DNA of 64,000 bases from Penium margaritaceum (lineage: Eukaryota; Streptophyta; Zygnematophyceae; Desmidiales; Peniaceae), in the NCBI GenBank assembly GCA_023375785.1, contig SZWC01003906.1, forward strand, positions 52,556-116,555. The letters run 5' to 3'. Numbering within the stretch: position 1 is the first letter of the stretch; the number at the start of each line of letters is the position of its first letter. This document shows positions 23,801-35,465 of this stretch, in pieces. The position numbers were made by a program, and so were the translations under genes. The notes below the pieces were generated by a model. That model had not been told where the DNA came from. It made no database searches and saw only the letters and a program-made list of their open reading frames with translations.

Positions 23801-25199
23801 TTGTAAGTGGTTGTGAAAGGTTGCGAGTGGTTGCGAGTGGATGCGAGTGGTTGTGGGTGGTTGCGAGTCGTTATGAGAGGTTGTGGGTGGCTGCAAGTAG
23901 TTACGAGTGGTTGAGTGGTTATGAGTGGTTGCGAGTGGTTACGAGTGGTTGCGAGTGGTTGTGAGTGGTTGCGAATGCTTGTGAGTGGTTGCAAACGTTT
24001 ACGAGTGGTTTTGAGTGATTGTGAGTGGTTGCGAGTGGTTACGAGTGGTTGCGATTGGTTACGAGTGGTTGCGAGTGGTTGCAAGTAATGCGAGTGGTTA
24101 GAAGTGGTTGCAAGTTGTCGTGACTGGCTGCGAGTGGTTGCGAGTGGTTAGAAGTGGTTGCGAGTGGTTATGAGTGATTGGGAAGTGTTTTGAGCGGTTT
24201 AGAGTGGTTTTATGTGATTGCGAGTGCTTGCGATTGGGTGCGTGTGGTTGCGATTTTTTTCATATGGTTGCAAGTAGTTGCGAGTGGTTACGAGTGGTTG
24301 CAAGTGGTTATGAGTGGTTGTGAGTGGTTGCAAGTGGTTGCGAGTGGTTTTGTGTGGTTGGGAGTAGTTGTGAGAGGTTGCGAGTGGTTTTTTGTGGTTG
24401 CGAGTGGTTGAGAGTAGTTTCAAGTGGTTGCGATTGGTCGCGTATCGTTTTGAGTGGTTGGGAGTGGTTACGAGTGGTTGCGAGTGGTTGCGAGAATATG
24501 CGAGTGATCGCAAGTAGTTGCGAGTGGTTATGAGTGGGTGCGAGTGGTTGCGAGTTGTTGCAAGTGGATGTCAGTGGTTGGGATTGGTTGCAAGTTGTTG
24601 TGAGTGGTTGCGAGTGGTTGCGAGTGGTTGCGAGTAGTTACGAGTGGTTGCGAGAGGTTGCGATTGGTTGTCAGTGGTTGTGAGTGGTTGCGAGTGGTTA
24701 CGAGCGGTTGCGAGTGGTTGCGAGTTGTTACGTGTGGTTGCGAGTGGTTGCAAGCGGTTGGTAGTGGCTGTTCATGGTCTCGAGTGGTTGCAAGTGATTT
24801 TGAGTGGTTGTGAGTGGTTTAGAGTAATTGCGAGTGGTTGCGATTGGTTGCGAGTGGTTGTGAGTGCCTGCGAGTGGTTGCGAGTGGTTCTGAGTGGTTG
24901 CGAGTGGTTTCAAGTGGTTAAGGGTGGTTGCGAGTGGTTGCCAGTAAGTGCAAGTGGTTCCGAGTGGTTGCAAGTAGTTGCGAGTTGTTGGAGTGGTTGC
25001 AAGTGGATGTGAGTGGTTACCAGTGGTTGTGAGTGGTTATGAGTGGTTCTGAGTGGTTATGAGTGGTTGCCAGTGGCTGCGAGTGGTTGAGAGTGATTGC
25101 GAGTGGTTGCGAAGGGTTGCGAGTGGTTGCGAGTTGGTGTGAGTGGTTGCGATTGGTTGCAAATTGTTGAAAGTGGTTGTGAATAATTATGATTTGTTG

Positions 25200-25500
25200 T
25201 CTTATGTTGTGAGTGGTTGGGAGTGGCTGCGAATGGTTGCAACTGGTTGTGAGTGGTTGGGAGTGAATGGGAGTGGTTGTGAGTTGTTGCGACTGGTTGT
25301 GAGTGGTTGTGAGTGGTTGCGAGTGGTTTTGAGTGGTTACGAGTGGTTGCGAGTGGTTGCGACTGGTTGTGAGTGGTTGGGAGTGGCTGCGAATGGTTGC
25401 AACTGGTTGTGAGTGGTTGGGAGTGAATGGGAGTGGTTGTGAGTTGTTGCGACTGGTTGTGAGTGGTTGTGAGTGGTTGCGAGTGGTTTTGAGTGGTTAC
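25200..25500 (+). repeat. ~160-bp duplet in satellite A
   Basis: The string GGGAGTGAATGGGAGTGG appears near 25259 and 25419, inside matching segments of about 160 bp. Confidence 0.82.
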
Positions 25501-26980
25501 AAGTTGTTGTGAGTTGTTGTGAGTGGTTATGTGTGGTTTGATGTGGTTGTGAGTGCTTGCGAGTGCTTGCGAGTGGTTGTGAGTTGTTCCGATTGGTTGC
25601 GAGTGGTTAGGAGTGGTTGCAAGTGGTTGCTAGTGGTTACGGGTGGTTGTGAGTGGTTGTGAGTGGTTGGGTGTGGTAGTGCGTGGTTACGAGGGGTTTT
25701 GAATGGTTGCGAGTGGTTTTGAGTAGCTGCGATTGGTTGCGTATGATTGCGAGTGGTTGCGAGTGGTTACGAGTGGTTATGAGTGGTTACGAGTGGTTGC
25801 AAGTAGTTGCATGTAGTTGGGAGTAGTTGCGCGTGGTTGCGAGTGGTTGCACGTCTTTGCGAGTGGTTGCGAGTGGTTGCAAGTGGTTGCGAGCGGTTGC
25901 GAGTGATTGTGAGTGGTTGCGACTGGTTTGGAGTGGTTACGGTTTCAAGTGGTTGCGAGTGGTCGCAAGTGGTTGCGAGTGGTTGTGAGTGGTTGCCAGT
26001 GGTTGCCAGTGGTTACGAGTAGTTGTGAGTGCTTGCAAGTGGTTGCGAGTGGTTCCGAGTGGTTGCAAGTGGTTGCGTGCGGCTATGGGTGTTTACAAGT
26101 GGTTGCGAGCGGTTGCGCGCGATGGTCACTGGATTCAAGTGATTGGGAGTGGTTGTTAGTGGTCGCAAGTGGTCATGAGTTGTCCCCAGTGGTCGCGAGT
26201 GGTTGCGAGTGGTTGCGAATGGTTACGAGTACTTGCGAGTGGTTACGATTGGTTGCAAGTGGTTGCATGTGGTTGCAAGGGGTTGCGAGCGGTTGCGAGT
26301 GAGTGATTGCGAGTGGTTGCGAGTTATTGCGAGTGGTTGCGAGTGGTCGCGAGTGGTTGCGAGTGATTGCGAGTGGTTAGAGGGGTTGCGAGTGGTTACC
26401 AGTGGTTGCAAGTGGTAGCGAGTTCTTGTGAGTGGTTACGAGTGGTTGCGAGTGGTTGCGAGTTGTTGCGAGTGAGTTCGAGTGGTTATGACTGGTTGCA
26501 AGTGGTTGCGAGTGGTTACGAGTGGATGTGAGTGGTTACGAGTGATTGCAAGCGGGTACGAGTAGTTTTGAGTGGTTGTGAGTGGTTGCCAGTGGCTGCA
26601 AGTTGTTGCGAATGGTTGCGAGTGGTTCCAAGTGGTTACCAGTGGTTGCGAGTTGGTGTGAGTGGTTTTGAGTGGTTGTGAGTGGTTGCGAGTGATTGCG
26701 AGTGCTTGCAAGTTGTTGTGAGTGGTTGCGAGTTAATGCGAGTGGTTGCGATTGGATGCGAGTCGTTGCGAGTGGTTGCGATTATTTGTAAGTGGTTGTG
26801 AGTGGTTGCGAGTGGATGCGAGTAGTTGCGAGTGGTTAGGAGTGGTTGCGAGTGGTTGCAAGTGGTTGTGAGTGGTTGCGAGAGGTTATGAGTGGTTGTG
26901 ATTGGTTGTGAGTGGTTGCAGTGGCTTCGATTGGTTGCGATTGGTTGCAAGTAGTTACGATTGGTTGCGAGTGGTTGCGA

Positions 26981-27514
26981 GTCGTTGCGAGTGGTTAGGA
27001 GTGGTTGCGAGTGGTTGCAAGTGGTAAGAGTGGTTACGAGTTGTTGCGAGTGGTTGCGATTGGTTGCGAGTCGTTGCGAGTGGTTAGGAGTGGTTGCGAG
27101 TGGTTGCAAGTGGTAAGAGTGGTTACGAGTTGTTGCGAGTGGTTGCGATTGGTTGCGAGTCGTTGCGAGTGGTTAGGAGTGGTTGCGAGTGGTTGCAAGT
27201 GGTAAGAGTGGTTACGAGTTGTTGCGAGTGGTTGCGATTGGTTGCGAGTCGTTGCGAGTGGTTAGGAGTGGTTGCGAGTGGTTGCAAGTGGTAAGAGTGG
27301 TTACGAGTTGTTGCGAGTGGTTGCGATTGGTTGCGAGTCGTTGCGAGTGGTTAGGAGTGGTTGCGAGTGGTTGCAAGTGGTAAGAGTGGTTACGAGTTGT
27401 TGCGAGTGGTTGCGATTGGTTGCGAGTCGTTGCGAGTGGTTAGGAGTGGTTGCGAGTGGTTGCAAGTGGTAAGAGTGGTTACGAGTTGTTGCGAGTGGTT
27501 GCGATTGGTTGCGA
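26981..27514 (+). repeat. 89-bp x 6 array in satellite A
   Basis: GTCGTTGCGAGTGGTTAGG begins at 26981, 27070, 27159, 27248, 27337 and 27426, with identical sequence between. The length is 89 rather than 90 because one 10-bp unit is shortened to GTAAGAGTG. The 89-bp period changes the reading frame at each copy. Confidence 0.93.
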
Positions 27515-30500
27515 GTGGTTGCGAGTGGTTGCGAGTGGTTGCAAGTGGTTGCGAGTGATTGTGAGTGGTTACGAGGAGTTTTGTGTGGTTACGAGTGGTT
27601 GCAAGTAGTTGTGACTGTTTTCGAATGATTGCGAGTGGTTGCAAGTGGTAAGAGTGGTTACGAGTTGTTGCGAGTGGTTGCGACTGGTTGCGAGTGGTTG
27701 CGAGTGGTTACGAGTGGTTGCCAGTAGTTGCAAGTAGTTGGGAGTGGTTACGCGTGGTTGAGAGTGGTTACAAGCCATTGTGAGTGGTTGCGAGTGGTTG
27801 CGAGTGGTTGCGAGCGGTTGTGAGTAGTTGTGAGTTGTTGCGAGTTGTTCTGACTGGTTTCGAATGGTTTTGATTGGTTGCAAGTGATTAGGACTAGTTG
27901 CGAGTCGTTGTGAGTGGTTTAGAGTGGTTGCGAGTGGTTGGGAGTGGGTACGAGTGGTTCTGAGTGCTTGCGAGTGGTTGTGAGTGGCTGCGGATGTTTG
28001 CAAGTGGCTACGAGTGGTTGCGAGTTATAGCTAGTGGCTTCAAGTGATTGGGAGTGGATGTGAGTGGTCGTAAGTGGTCAGGAGTGGTCGTGAGTGGTCG
28101 CGAATCGTTGCGAGTGGTTGGGAGTGGTTGCGAGTGGTTTTGAGTGGTGATGATTGGTCGCAAGTGATTGCAAGTGGTTGCAAGCGGCTGTGAGCAGGTA
28201 CGAGTGAGTCATTGCGAGTGGTTATGAGTGGTTGCGAGTGGTTGCGAGTAGTTGCAAGTGCTTGCAATTGGTTGCGAGTGGTTGCGAGTGGTTTCAAGTG
28301 GTTGCGAGCGGTTGCGAGTGGTTGTGAGTGGTTATGAGTGGTTGCGAGTGGTTTCAAGTGGTTGCGAGCGGTTGCGAGTGGTTGTGAGTGGTTATGAGTG
28401 GTTTCGAGTGATAGCGAGTGGTTGCGAGTGGGTTCAAGTGGTTGCGGCTGGTTGCAAGTAGTTGTGAGTAGTTGGGAGTGGTTACGAGTGGATGTGAGTG
28501 GTTTTGAGTAGTTTCGAGTGGTTACAAGTGGTTGTGAGTGGTTGCGAGTTGTTGCCAGTGGCTGCGAGTGGTTGCGGGTGGTTGCAAGTGGTTGCGAGTG
28601 GTTGCGAGTAGGTGTCAGTGGGGTCGAGTGGTTACGAGTGGTTGTGAGTGGTTGTTAGTGAATGCAAGTGGTTGCGAGTGGTTGCGAGTGGTTGCGAGTG
28701 GTTGTGAGTGGTTGCAAGTGTTTTCAAGTGGTTGCGAGTGGTTGTGAGTGGTTTCCAGTGAATGCGAGTGGTTGCGAGTGGTTGCGAGTGGTTGCGAGTG
28801 GTTGTGAGTGGTTGCAAGTGTTTTCAAGTGGTTGCGAGTGATTGCTAGTGGTTGGCAGTCGGTACGAGTGGCTGTGGGTGGTTGCGAGTGGTTGCCAGTA
28901 GTTGCGAGTGGTTGTAACTGATTGCAAGTGGTTATGAGTGGTTGCGAGTAGTTGCAAGTGGTTGCGAGTGGTTGTGTGTGGTTACGAGTTGTTTTGAGTG
29001 GTTGCGAGCCGTTAGGAGTGGTTTTTTGTCGTTATGAATGCTTGAGATTGCTTGCAAGTAGTTGCGAGTGGTTGCGATTGGCTGCAAGTGGTTGCCAGTG
29101 GTTGCGAGTGGTTGTGAGTGGTTGCGAGTGGTTGCGAGTGCTTGCGAGTGGTTACGAGTGGTTACGAGTGGTTGCGAGTAGTTGCAAGTAGTTGGAATTT
29201 GTTGTGCGTGGTTGCGAGTGATTCCAAGGCATTGCGAATATTTGCCAGTGGATGCAAGTTGTTGCAAGTGGTTGGGAGCGGTTACGAGTGGTTGTCAGTG
29301 GTTGCGAGTGGTTGCGAGTGGTTGCGACTGGTTCTGAGTGGTTACGAGTGGTTGCCAGAGGTTGCGAGTGGTTGCGAGTGGTTGCGAGTGGTTGCGAGTG
29401 GTTGTGAGTGGTTGCGAGTGGTTGCGAGTGGTTATGACTAGTTGCGAGTGGTTGTGGGTGGTTGTAATTGGTTACGGGTGGTTGCGAGTGGTTGCAAGTG
29501 GTTGCGAGTGCTTGCAAGTGGCTGCAAGTGGTTGGGAGTTATTAAAATGGGTTAAAGGTGGTTGCAAGTGGTTCGGAGTATTTGCGCGTGGTTGCGAGTG
29601 GTTTCAAATCATAGCGAGTGGTGTCAATTGGTTCCAAGTGGTTGTGAGTGATTGTGAGTGGATACGAGTGGATGCGAGTGGTTGCAAGCGATTGGGAGTG
29701 GTTTTAAGTGGTTGCGAGTGGTTACGACTGGTTGCGATTGGTTGGGAGTGGTTGCGAGTGGTCGTAGTGGCTGCAAGTGGTTGTGGTTGGCTGAGAGTGG
29801 TTTCAAGTGGTAGTGAGTGGTTTGGTGTGGTTGCGAGCAGCTGAAAGTGGTTGCGACTGGCTGTGTATGGTTCCGAGTGGTTGCCAGCGGTTACAAGTGG
29901 TTATGAGTAGTTGCGAGTGGTTGCGAGTGGTTGCGAGTGGTTGCGAGTGATTGCGAGTGGTTGCGAGTGGTTGCAAGTTGTTACGAGAGGTTGCGAGTAG
30001 TGACGAGTGGTTGTAAGTGGTTACGAGTGGTTGCGAGAAGCTGTGAGTGGTTGTAATTAGTTTTGAAAGGTTGCGAGTGGTTGCGAGTGGATGCGAGTGG
30101 TTGTGGGTGGTTGCGAGTCGTTATGAGAGGTTGTGGGTGGTTGCGAGTGGTTGCTAGTGGTTGCAAGTAGTTACGAGTGGATGCGAGTGGTTGAGTGGTT
30201 GCGAGTGGTTGAGTGGTTGCAAGTGGTCAGGAGTTGTCTCCAGTAGTCGCGAGTGGTTGCGAGTGGTTGCGAGTGGTTACGATTGCTTGCAAGTGGTTGC
30301 ATGTAGTTGCAAGGGGTTGCGAGCGGTTGCGAGTGAGTCATTGCGAGTGGTTGCGAGTTGTTGCGAGTGGTTGCAAGTGGTTAGAGGGATTCCGAGTGGT
30401 TACCAGTGGTTGTGAGTGGGAGCGAGTTCTTGTGAGTGGTTACGAGTGGTTGCAAGCGGTTGCGAGTTGTTGCGAGTGAGTTCGAGTGGTTATGAATGGT

Positions 30501-31561
30501 TGCAAGTGGTTGGGAGTGGTTACGAGTGGATGTGAGTGGTTGCGAGTGGCTGCAAGTGGTTGCGAGTGGTTGTGAGTGGTTGCCAGTGGCTGCAAGTTGT
30601 TGCGAGTGGTTGCGAGTGGTTGCAAGTGGTTACCAGTGGTTGCGAGTGGGTGTGAGTGGTTGCGAGTGGTTGTGAGTGGTTGCGAGTGACTGCGAGTGCT
30701 TGCAAGTTGTTGTGAGTGGTTGCGAGTAAATGCGAGTGGTTGCAATTGGATGCGAGTCGTTGCGAGTGATTGCGATTATTTGTAAGTGGTTGTGAGTGGT
30801 TGCGAGTGGATGCGAGTAGTTGCGAGTGGTTAGGAGTGGTTGCGAGTGGTTGCAAGTGGTTGTGAGTGGTTGCGAGAGGGTACGAGTGGTTGCGATTGGT
30901 TGTGAGTGGTTGCAGTGGGTTCGATTGGTTGGGAGTGGTTGCAAGTAGTTACGAGTGGTTGCGAGTGGTTGTGAGTGGTTGCGAGAGGGTACGAGTGGTT
31001 GCGATTGGTTGTGAGTGGTTGCAGTGGGTTCGATTGGTTGGGAGTGGTTGCAAGTAGTTACGAGTGGTTGCGAGTGGTTGCGATTGGATGTGAGTAGTTA
31101 CGAGTGGTTGTGAGTTGTTACGAGTGGTTGTGTATGGTTGTGAGTGGTTGCCAGTGGCTGCGAGTGGTTGAGAGTGGTTGCGAGTGGTTGGGATTGGTTG
31201 CGAGTGGATGTCAATGGGTGTGATTGGTTGCGAGTGGTTGCAAGTGGTTGCGACTGGTTGTGAATAGTTGTTGATGGTTGTGAGTGGTTGCCAGTGGTTG
31301 CCAGTGGTTGCGAGTGGTTGCAATTGGTTGCGAGTGGTTGTGAGTGGTTTCGAGTGACTGGAAGTGGTTGTGAGTGGTTGCGAGTGAATGTGAGTGGTTG
31401 CCAGTGGTTGCGAGTGGTTGTGAGTGGTTGCAAGTGGTTGCGAGAGGTTGCGTGTGTTTACACGTGGTTGCGAGCGGTTGCAAGTGGTTGCAAGTGGTTC
31501 CTAGTGGTTACGAGTCGTTGCGAGTGGTTGCAAGTGGTTGCAAGTGGTTGCAAGTGGTTGC

Positions 31562-31927
31562 NNNNNNNNNNNNNNNNNNNNNNNNNNNNNNNNNNNNNNN
31601 NNNNNNNNNNNNNNNNNNNNNNNNNNNNNNNNNNNNNNNNNNNNNNNNNNNNNNNNNNNNNNNNNNNNNNNNNNNNNNNNNNNNNNNNNNNNNNNNNNNN
31701 NNNNNNNNNNNNNNNNNNNNNNNNNNNNNNNNNNNNNNNNNNNNNNNNNNNNNNNNNNNNNNNNNNNNNNNNNNNNNNNNNNNNNNNNNNNNNNNNNNNN
31801 NNNNNNNNNNNNNNNNNNNNNNNNNNNNNNNNNNNNNNNNNNNNNNNNNNNNNNNNNNNNNNNNNNNNNNNNNNNNNNNNNNNNNNNNNNNNNNNNNNNN
31901 NNNNNNNNNNNNNNNNNNNNNNNNNNN
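31562..31927. other. assembly gap (366 N)
   Basis: A run of N interrupts satellite A. Sequence on both sides is satellite A in the same orientation, so the missing part is probably more of the same and its true length is unknown. Confidence 0.99.
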
Positions 31928-34619
31928 GACTGGTTGCGAGTGGTTGCCAGTGGTTGCGAGTGGTTGTGAGTGGTTGCAAGTGGTTGCGAGTGGTTGTGAG
32001 TGGTTACGAGGGGTTTTGTGTGGTTGCAAGTGGTTGTGAGTAGTTGTGACTGTTTTCGAATGATTGCGAGTGGTTGCAAGTGGTAAGAGTGGTTACGGGT
32101 TGTTGCGAGTGGTTGCGAGTGGTTACGAGTGGTTGCGAGTGGTTACGAGTGGTTGCGAGTAGTTGCAAGTAGTTGGGACTGGTTACGCGTGGTCGAGAGT
32201 GGTTACAATTCATTGTGAGTGGTTGCGTGTGGTTGTGAGTGGTTGCGAGGGGTTGTGATTAGTTGTGAGTTGTTGCCAGTTGTTGTGACTGGTTTCGACT
32301 GGTTATGAGTGGTTGCAAGTGATTACGACTGGTTGCAAGTCGTTGTGAGTGGTTGCGAGTGGTTGTGAGTGGTTGGGAGTGGGTACGAGTGGTTTCGAGT
32401 GGTTGCGAGTGGTTGCGAGTGGCTGCGGGCGTTTGCAAGTGGCTACGAGTGGTTGCGAGTGATAGCTTGTGGCTTCTAGTGATTGCGAGTGGTTGTGAGT
32501 GGTTGTAAGTGGTCAGGAGTGGTCGTGAGTGGTCGCGAGTTGTTGCAAGTGGTTTGGAGTGGTTGTGAGTGGTTGCGAGTGGTTTTGAGTGGTGATGATT
32601 GGTTGCAAGTGATTGCAAGTGGTTGCTAGCGGTTGTGAGCGGGTACGAGTGAGTCATTGCGAGTGGTTATGAGTGGTTGCGAGTGGTTGCGAGTAGTTGC
32701 AAGTGCTTGCGAGTGGTTGCGAGTGGTTGCCAGCGGTTACAAGTGGTTGCGAGTGGTTGCGAGTGGTTGCGAGTGGTTGCAAGTTGTTACGAGAGGTTGC
32801 GAGTAGTAACGAGTGGTTGTAAGTGGTTACGAGTGGTTGCGAGAAGCTGTGAGTGGTTGTAAGTGGTTGTGAGTGGTTACGAGTCGTTGCGAGTGGATGC
32901 GAGTGGTTGTGGGTCGTTGTGAGTCGTTATGAGAGGTTGTGGGTGGTTGCGAGTGGTTGCTAGTGGTTGCAAGTAGTTACGAGTGGTTGCGAGTGGTTGA
33001 GTGGTTGTGAGTGTTTGCGAGTGGTTGCAAGTGGTTGCGAGTGGTTGTGAGTGGTTGCGAGTGGTTGCGAGTGGTTGCAAACATTTACGAGTGGTTTTGA
33101 GTGATTGCGAGTGGTTGCGAGTGGTTACGAGTGGTTGCGATTGGTTACGAGTGGTTGCGAGTGGTTGCGAGTAATGCGAGTGGTTGGAAGTGGTTGCAAG
33201 TTGTCGTGACTGGCTACGAGTGGTTGTGAGTGGTTACAAATGGTTGCGAGTGGTTATGAGTGATTGGGAAGTGTTTTGACCGGTTTAGAGTGGTTTTGTG
33301 TGGTTGCGAGTGCTTGCGACTGGTTGCGAGTGGTTGCGATTTTTTTCATATGGTTGCATGTAGTTTCGAGTGATTATGAGTGATTGCAAGTGGTTATGAG
33401 TGGTTGTGAGTGGTTGCAAGTGGTTGCGAGTGGTTTTGTGTGGTTGGGAGTGGTTGTGAGAGGTTGCGAGTGGTTTTTTGTGGTTGCGAGTGGTTGAGAG
33501 TAGTTTCAAGTGGTTGCGATTGGTCGCGTATCGTTTTGAGTGGTTGGGAGTGGTTACGAGTGGTTGCGAGTGGTTGCAAGTATATGCGAGTGATCACAAG
33601 TAGTTGCGAGTGGTTATGAGTGGGTGCGAGTGGTTGCGAGTTGTTGCGAGTTGTTGAAAGTGGTTGTCAGTGGTTGCAATTGGTTGCAAGTTGTTGTGAG
33701 TGGTTGTGAGTGGTTACGAGTGGTTACCAGTGGTTGCGAGTAGTTACGAGTGGTTGTGAGAGGTTGCGATTGGTTGTGAGTGGTTGCGAGTGGTTGCGAG
33801 TAGTTACGAGCGGTTGCGAGTGGTTGCGAGTGGTTACGTGTGGTTGCGAGTGGTTACAATACTTAAGATTGCTTACAAGTGGTTGCGAGTGGTTGCGATT
33901 GGCTGCGAGTGGTTGCCAGTGGTTGCGTGTGGCTGTGAGTGGTTGCGAGTGGTTGCAAGTGGTTGCGAGTGGTTACGAGTGGTCACAAGTGGTTGCAAGT
34001 AGTTGCAAGTAGTTGGAAGTTGTTGTGTGTGGTCGGAGTGATTCCAAGGCATTGCGAGTATTTGCCAGTGGATGCAAGTTGTTGTAAGTGGTTGGGAGCG
34101 GTTGCGAGTGGTTGTGAGTGGTTGCGAGTGGTTGCGTCTGGTTGTGAGTGGTTACGAGTGGTTGCGAGTGGTTGTGAATGGTTGCGAGTGGTTGTGAGTG
34201 GTTGCGAGTGGTTGCGTCTGGTTGTGAGTGGTTACGAGTGGTTGCGAGTGGTTGTGAATGGTTGCGAGTGGTTGTGAGTGATTGCGAGTGGTTGTGAGTG
34301 GTTGCCAGTGGTTGCAAGTGGTTGCGAGTGGTTGTGAGTGGTTGGAAGTGGTTGCGAGTGGCTGCGGGTATTTACAAGTGGTTGCGAGTGGTTGTGAGTG
34401 ATAGCCAGTGGTTGGGAGTGGTTGTGGGTGGTTGCGAGTGGTCACAAGTGGTCATGACTGGTCGCAAGTGGTTTCAAGTGGTTGCAAGCGGTTGTTAGCG
34501 GTTGTGAGTGAGTCATTGCGAGTGGTTGGGAGTGGTCGCGAGTTGTTGCAAGTTGTTGCGAGTGGTTACGAGTGGTTGCGATTGGTTCCAAGTGGTTGCG
34601 AGTACTTGCGAGTGGTTGC

Positions 34620-34860
34620 GAGTGGTTACGAGCAGTTGTGAGTGGTTGGAAGTGGTTGCATTGGTTGCGTATGGTTGCGAGTGGTTGCAAGTTGTTATGA
34701 GTTGTTGCAAGTGGTTGTGAGTGGTTATGAGTGGTTGCGAGTGGTTACGAGCAGTTGTGAGTGGTTGGAAGTGGTTGCATTGGTTGCGTATGGTTGCGAG
34801 TGGTTGCAAGTTGTTATGAGTTGTTGCAAGTGGTTGTGAGTGGTTATGAGTGGTTCCGAG
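34620..34860 (+). repeat. 119-bp duplet in satellite A
   Basis: GAGCAGTTGTGAGTGG through GCATTGGTTGCGTATGG occurs at 34631 and again at 34750 without visible difference. A more diverged relative lies near 35280-35340. Confidence 0.85.
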
Positions 34861-35444
34861 TGGTTGCGAGTGGTAGCGAGTGGATACGAGTGGTTGCGAG
34901 TGGTTGGAAGTGGTTGCGAGTGGTTGTGAGTGGTTGCAAGTGGTTGCGACTGATTGTGGTTGTTTGCAAGTGGTTGCGAGTGGTTGCTGGTCATAGCCAG
35001 TGGTTTCGAGTGGCTGCCAGTGGTTGCGAGTGGTCGCAAGTGGTTACGAGTGGTGGCGAGATGTCGCGAGTGGTTGCGAGTTGTTGCGAGTGGTTGCGAG
35101 TGGTCACGAGTTGTTGCAAATGGTTGCAAGTGGTTGCAAGCCATTGCGAGCGGTTGTTTGTGGGTCATTGCAAGTGGTTGTGAGTGGTTGCGAGTGATCG
35201 CGAGTGGCAGCAAGTGGTTGCGATAGTTCTGAGTGGTTGCAAGTGGTTACAAGTGGTTACGAATGGTTGCGAGTGGTTGTGAGAGGTTACGAGTGGTTGC
35301 GAGTGGCTGGAAGTGGTTGCATTGGTTGCGTATGGTTGCGAGTGGTTGCGAGTGGTTACGAGTTGTTGCAAGTAGTTGCACGTGGTTGCGAGTGGTTGCG
35401 AGTGGTTGTGAGTGGTTGCGAGTGGTTATGAGTGGTTGCGAGTG

Positions 35445-35465
35445 GTTGGAAGTGCAACCAGGACG
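35445..35465. other. junction of satellite A and satellite B
   Basis: The last 10-bp unit (GGTTGGAAGTG, ending about 35454) is followed at once by 11-bp units (CAACCAGGACGC). No unique sequence lies between. The bases AAGTGCAACCA can be read as part of either repeat or its complement, so the switch may use microhomology. Confidence 0.85.

Larger units (their letters stand above)
26297..35200 (+). repeat. ~2-kb higher-order structure in satellite A
   Basis: A phase-breaking landmark (GAGTGAGTCATTGC or a close variant) occurs at about 26297, 28202, 30331, 32647, 34506 and 35158, giving spacings near 1.9, 2.1, 2.3, 1.9 and 0.65 kb. Flanking sequence is shared between some of these blocks, for example 27550-28250 with 32000-32690 and 26400-26900 with 30430-30870. 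The blocks are mosaic, each resembling different partners along its length. Confidence 0.72.
3042..35454 (+). repeat. satellite A: 10-bp tandem repeat, ~32 kb
   Basis: Almost the whole interval is built from a 10-bp unit, consensus GCGAGTGGTT, about 3,200 units, all in the same orientation with few insertions or deletions. The + strand is rich in G and T and very poor in C. The commonest variants are GTGAG and GCAAG in place of GCGAG, meaning loss of the single CpG in either direction. Units are grouped in larger duplicated segments of about 90 bp to over 1 kb. The interval includes a 366-bp run of N. No gene-like sequence is seen inside it; the ORFs follow from the unit lacking stop codons in all six frames. 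Confidence 0.97.

Noticed and set aside
3042-35454. CRISPR array
   Set aside because: There are no conserved repeat/unique spacer alternations. The unit is 10 bp and continuous, and the context is a eukaryotic retroelement.
3042-35454. G-quadruplex array
   Set aside because: G runs are mostly only two bases long with 8-bp loops, which makes stable quadruplexes unlikely.
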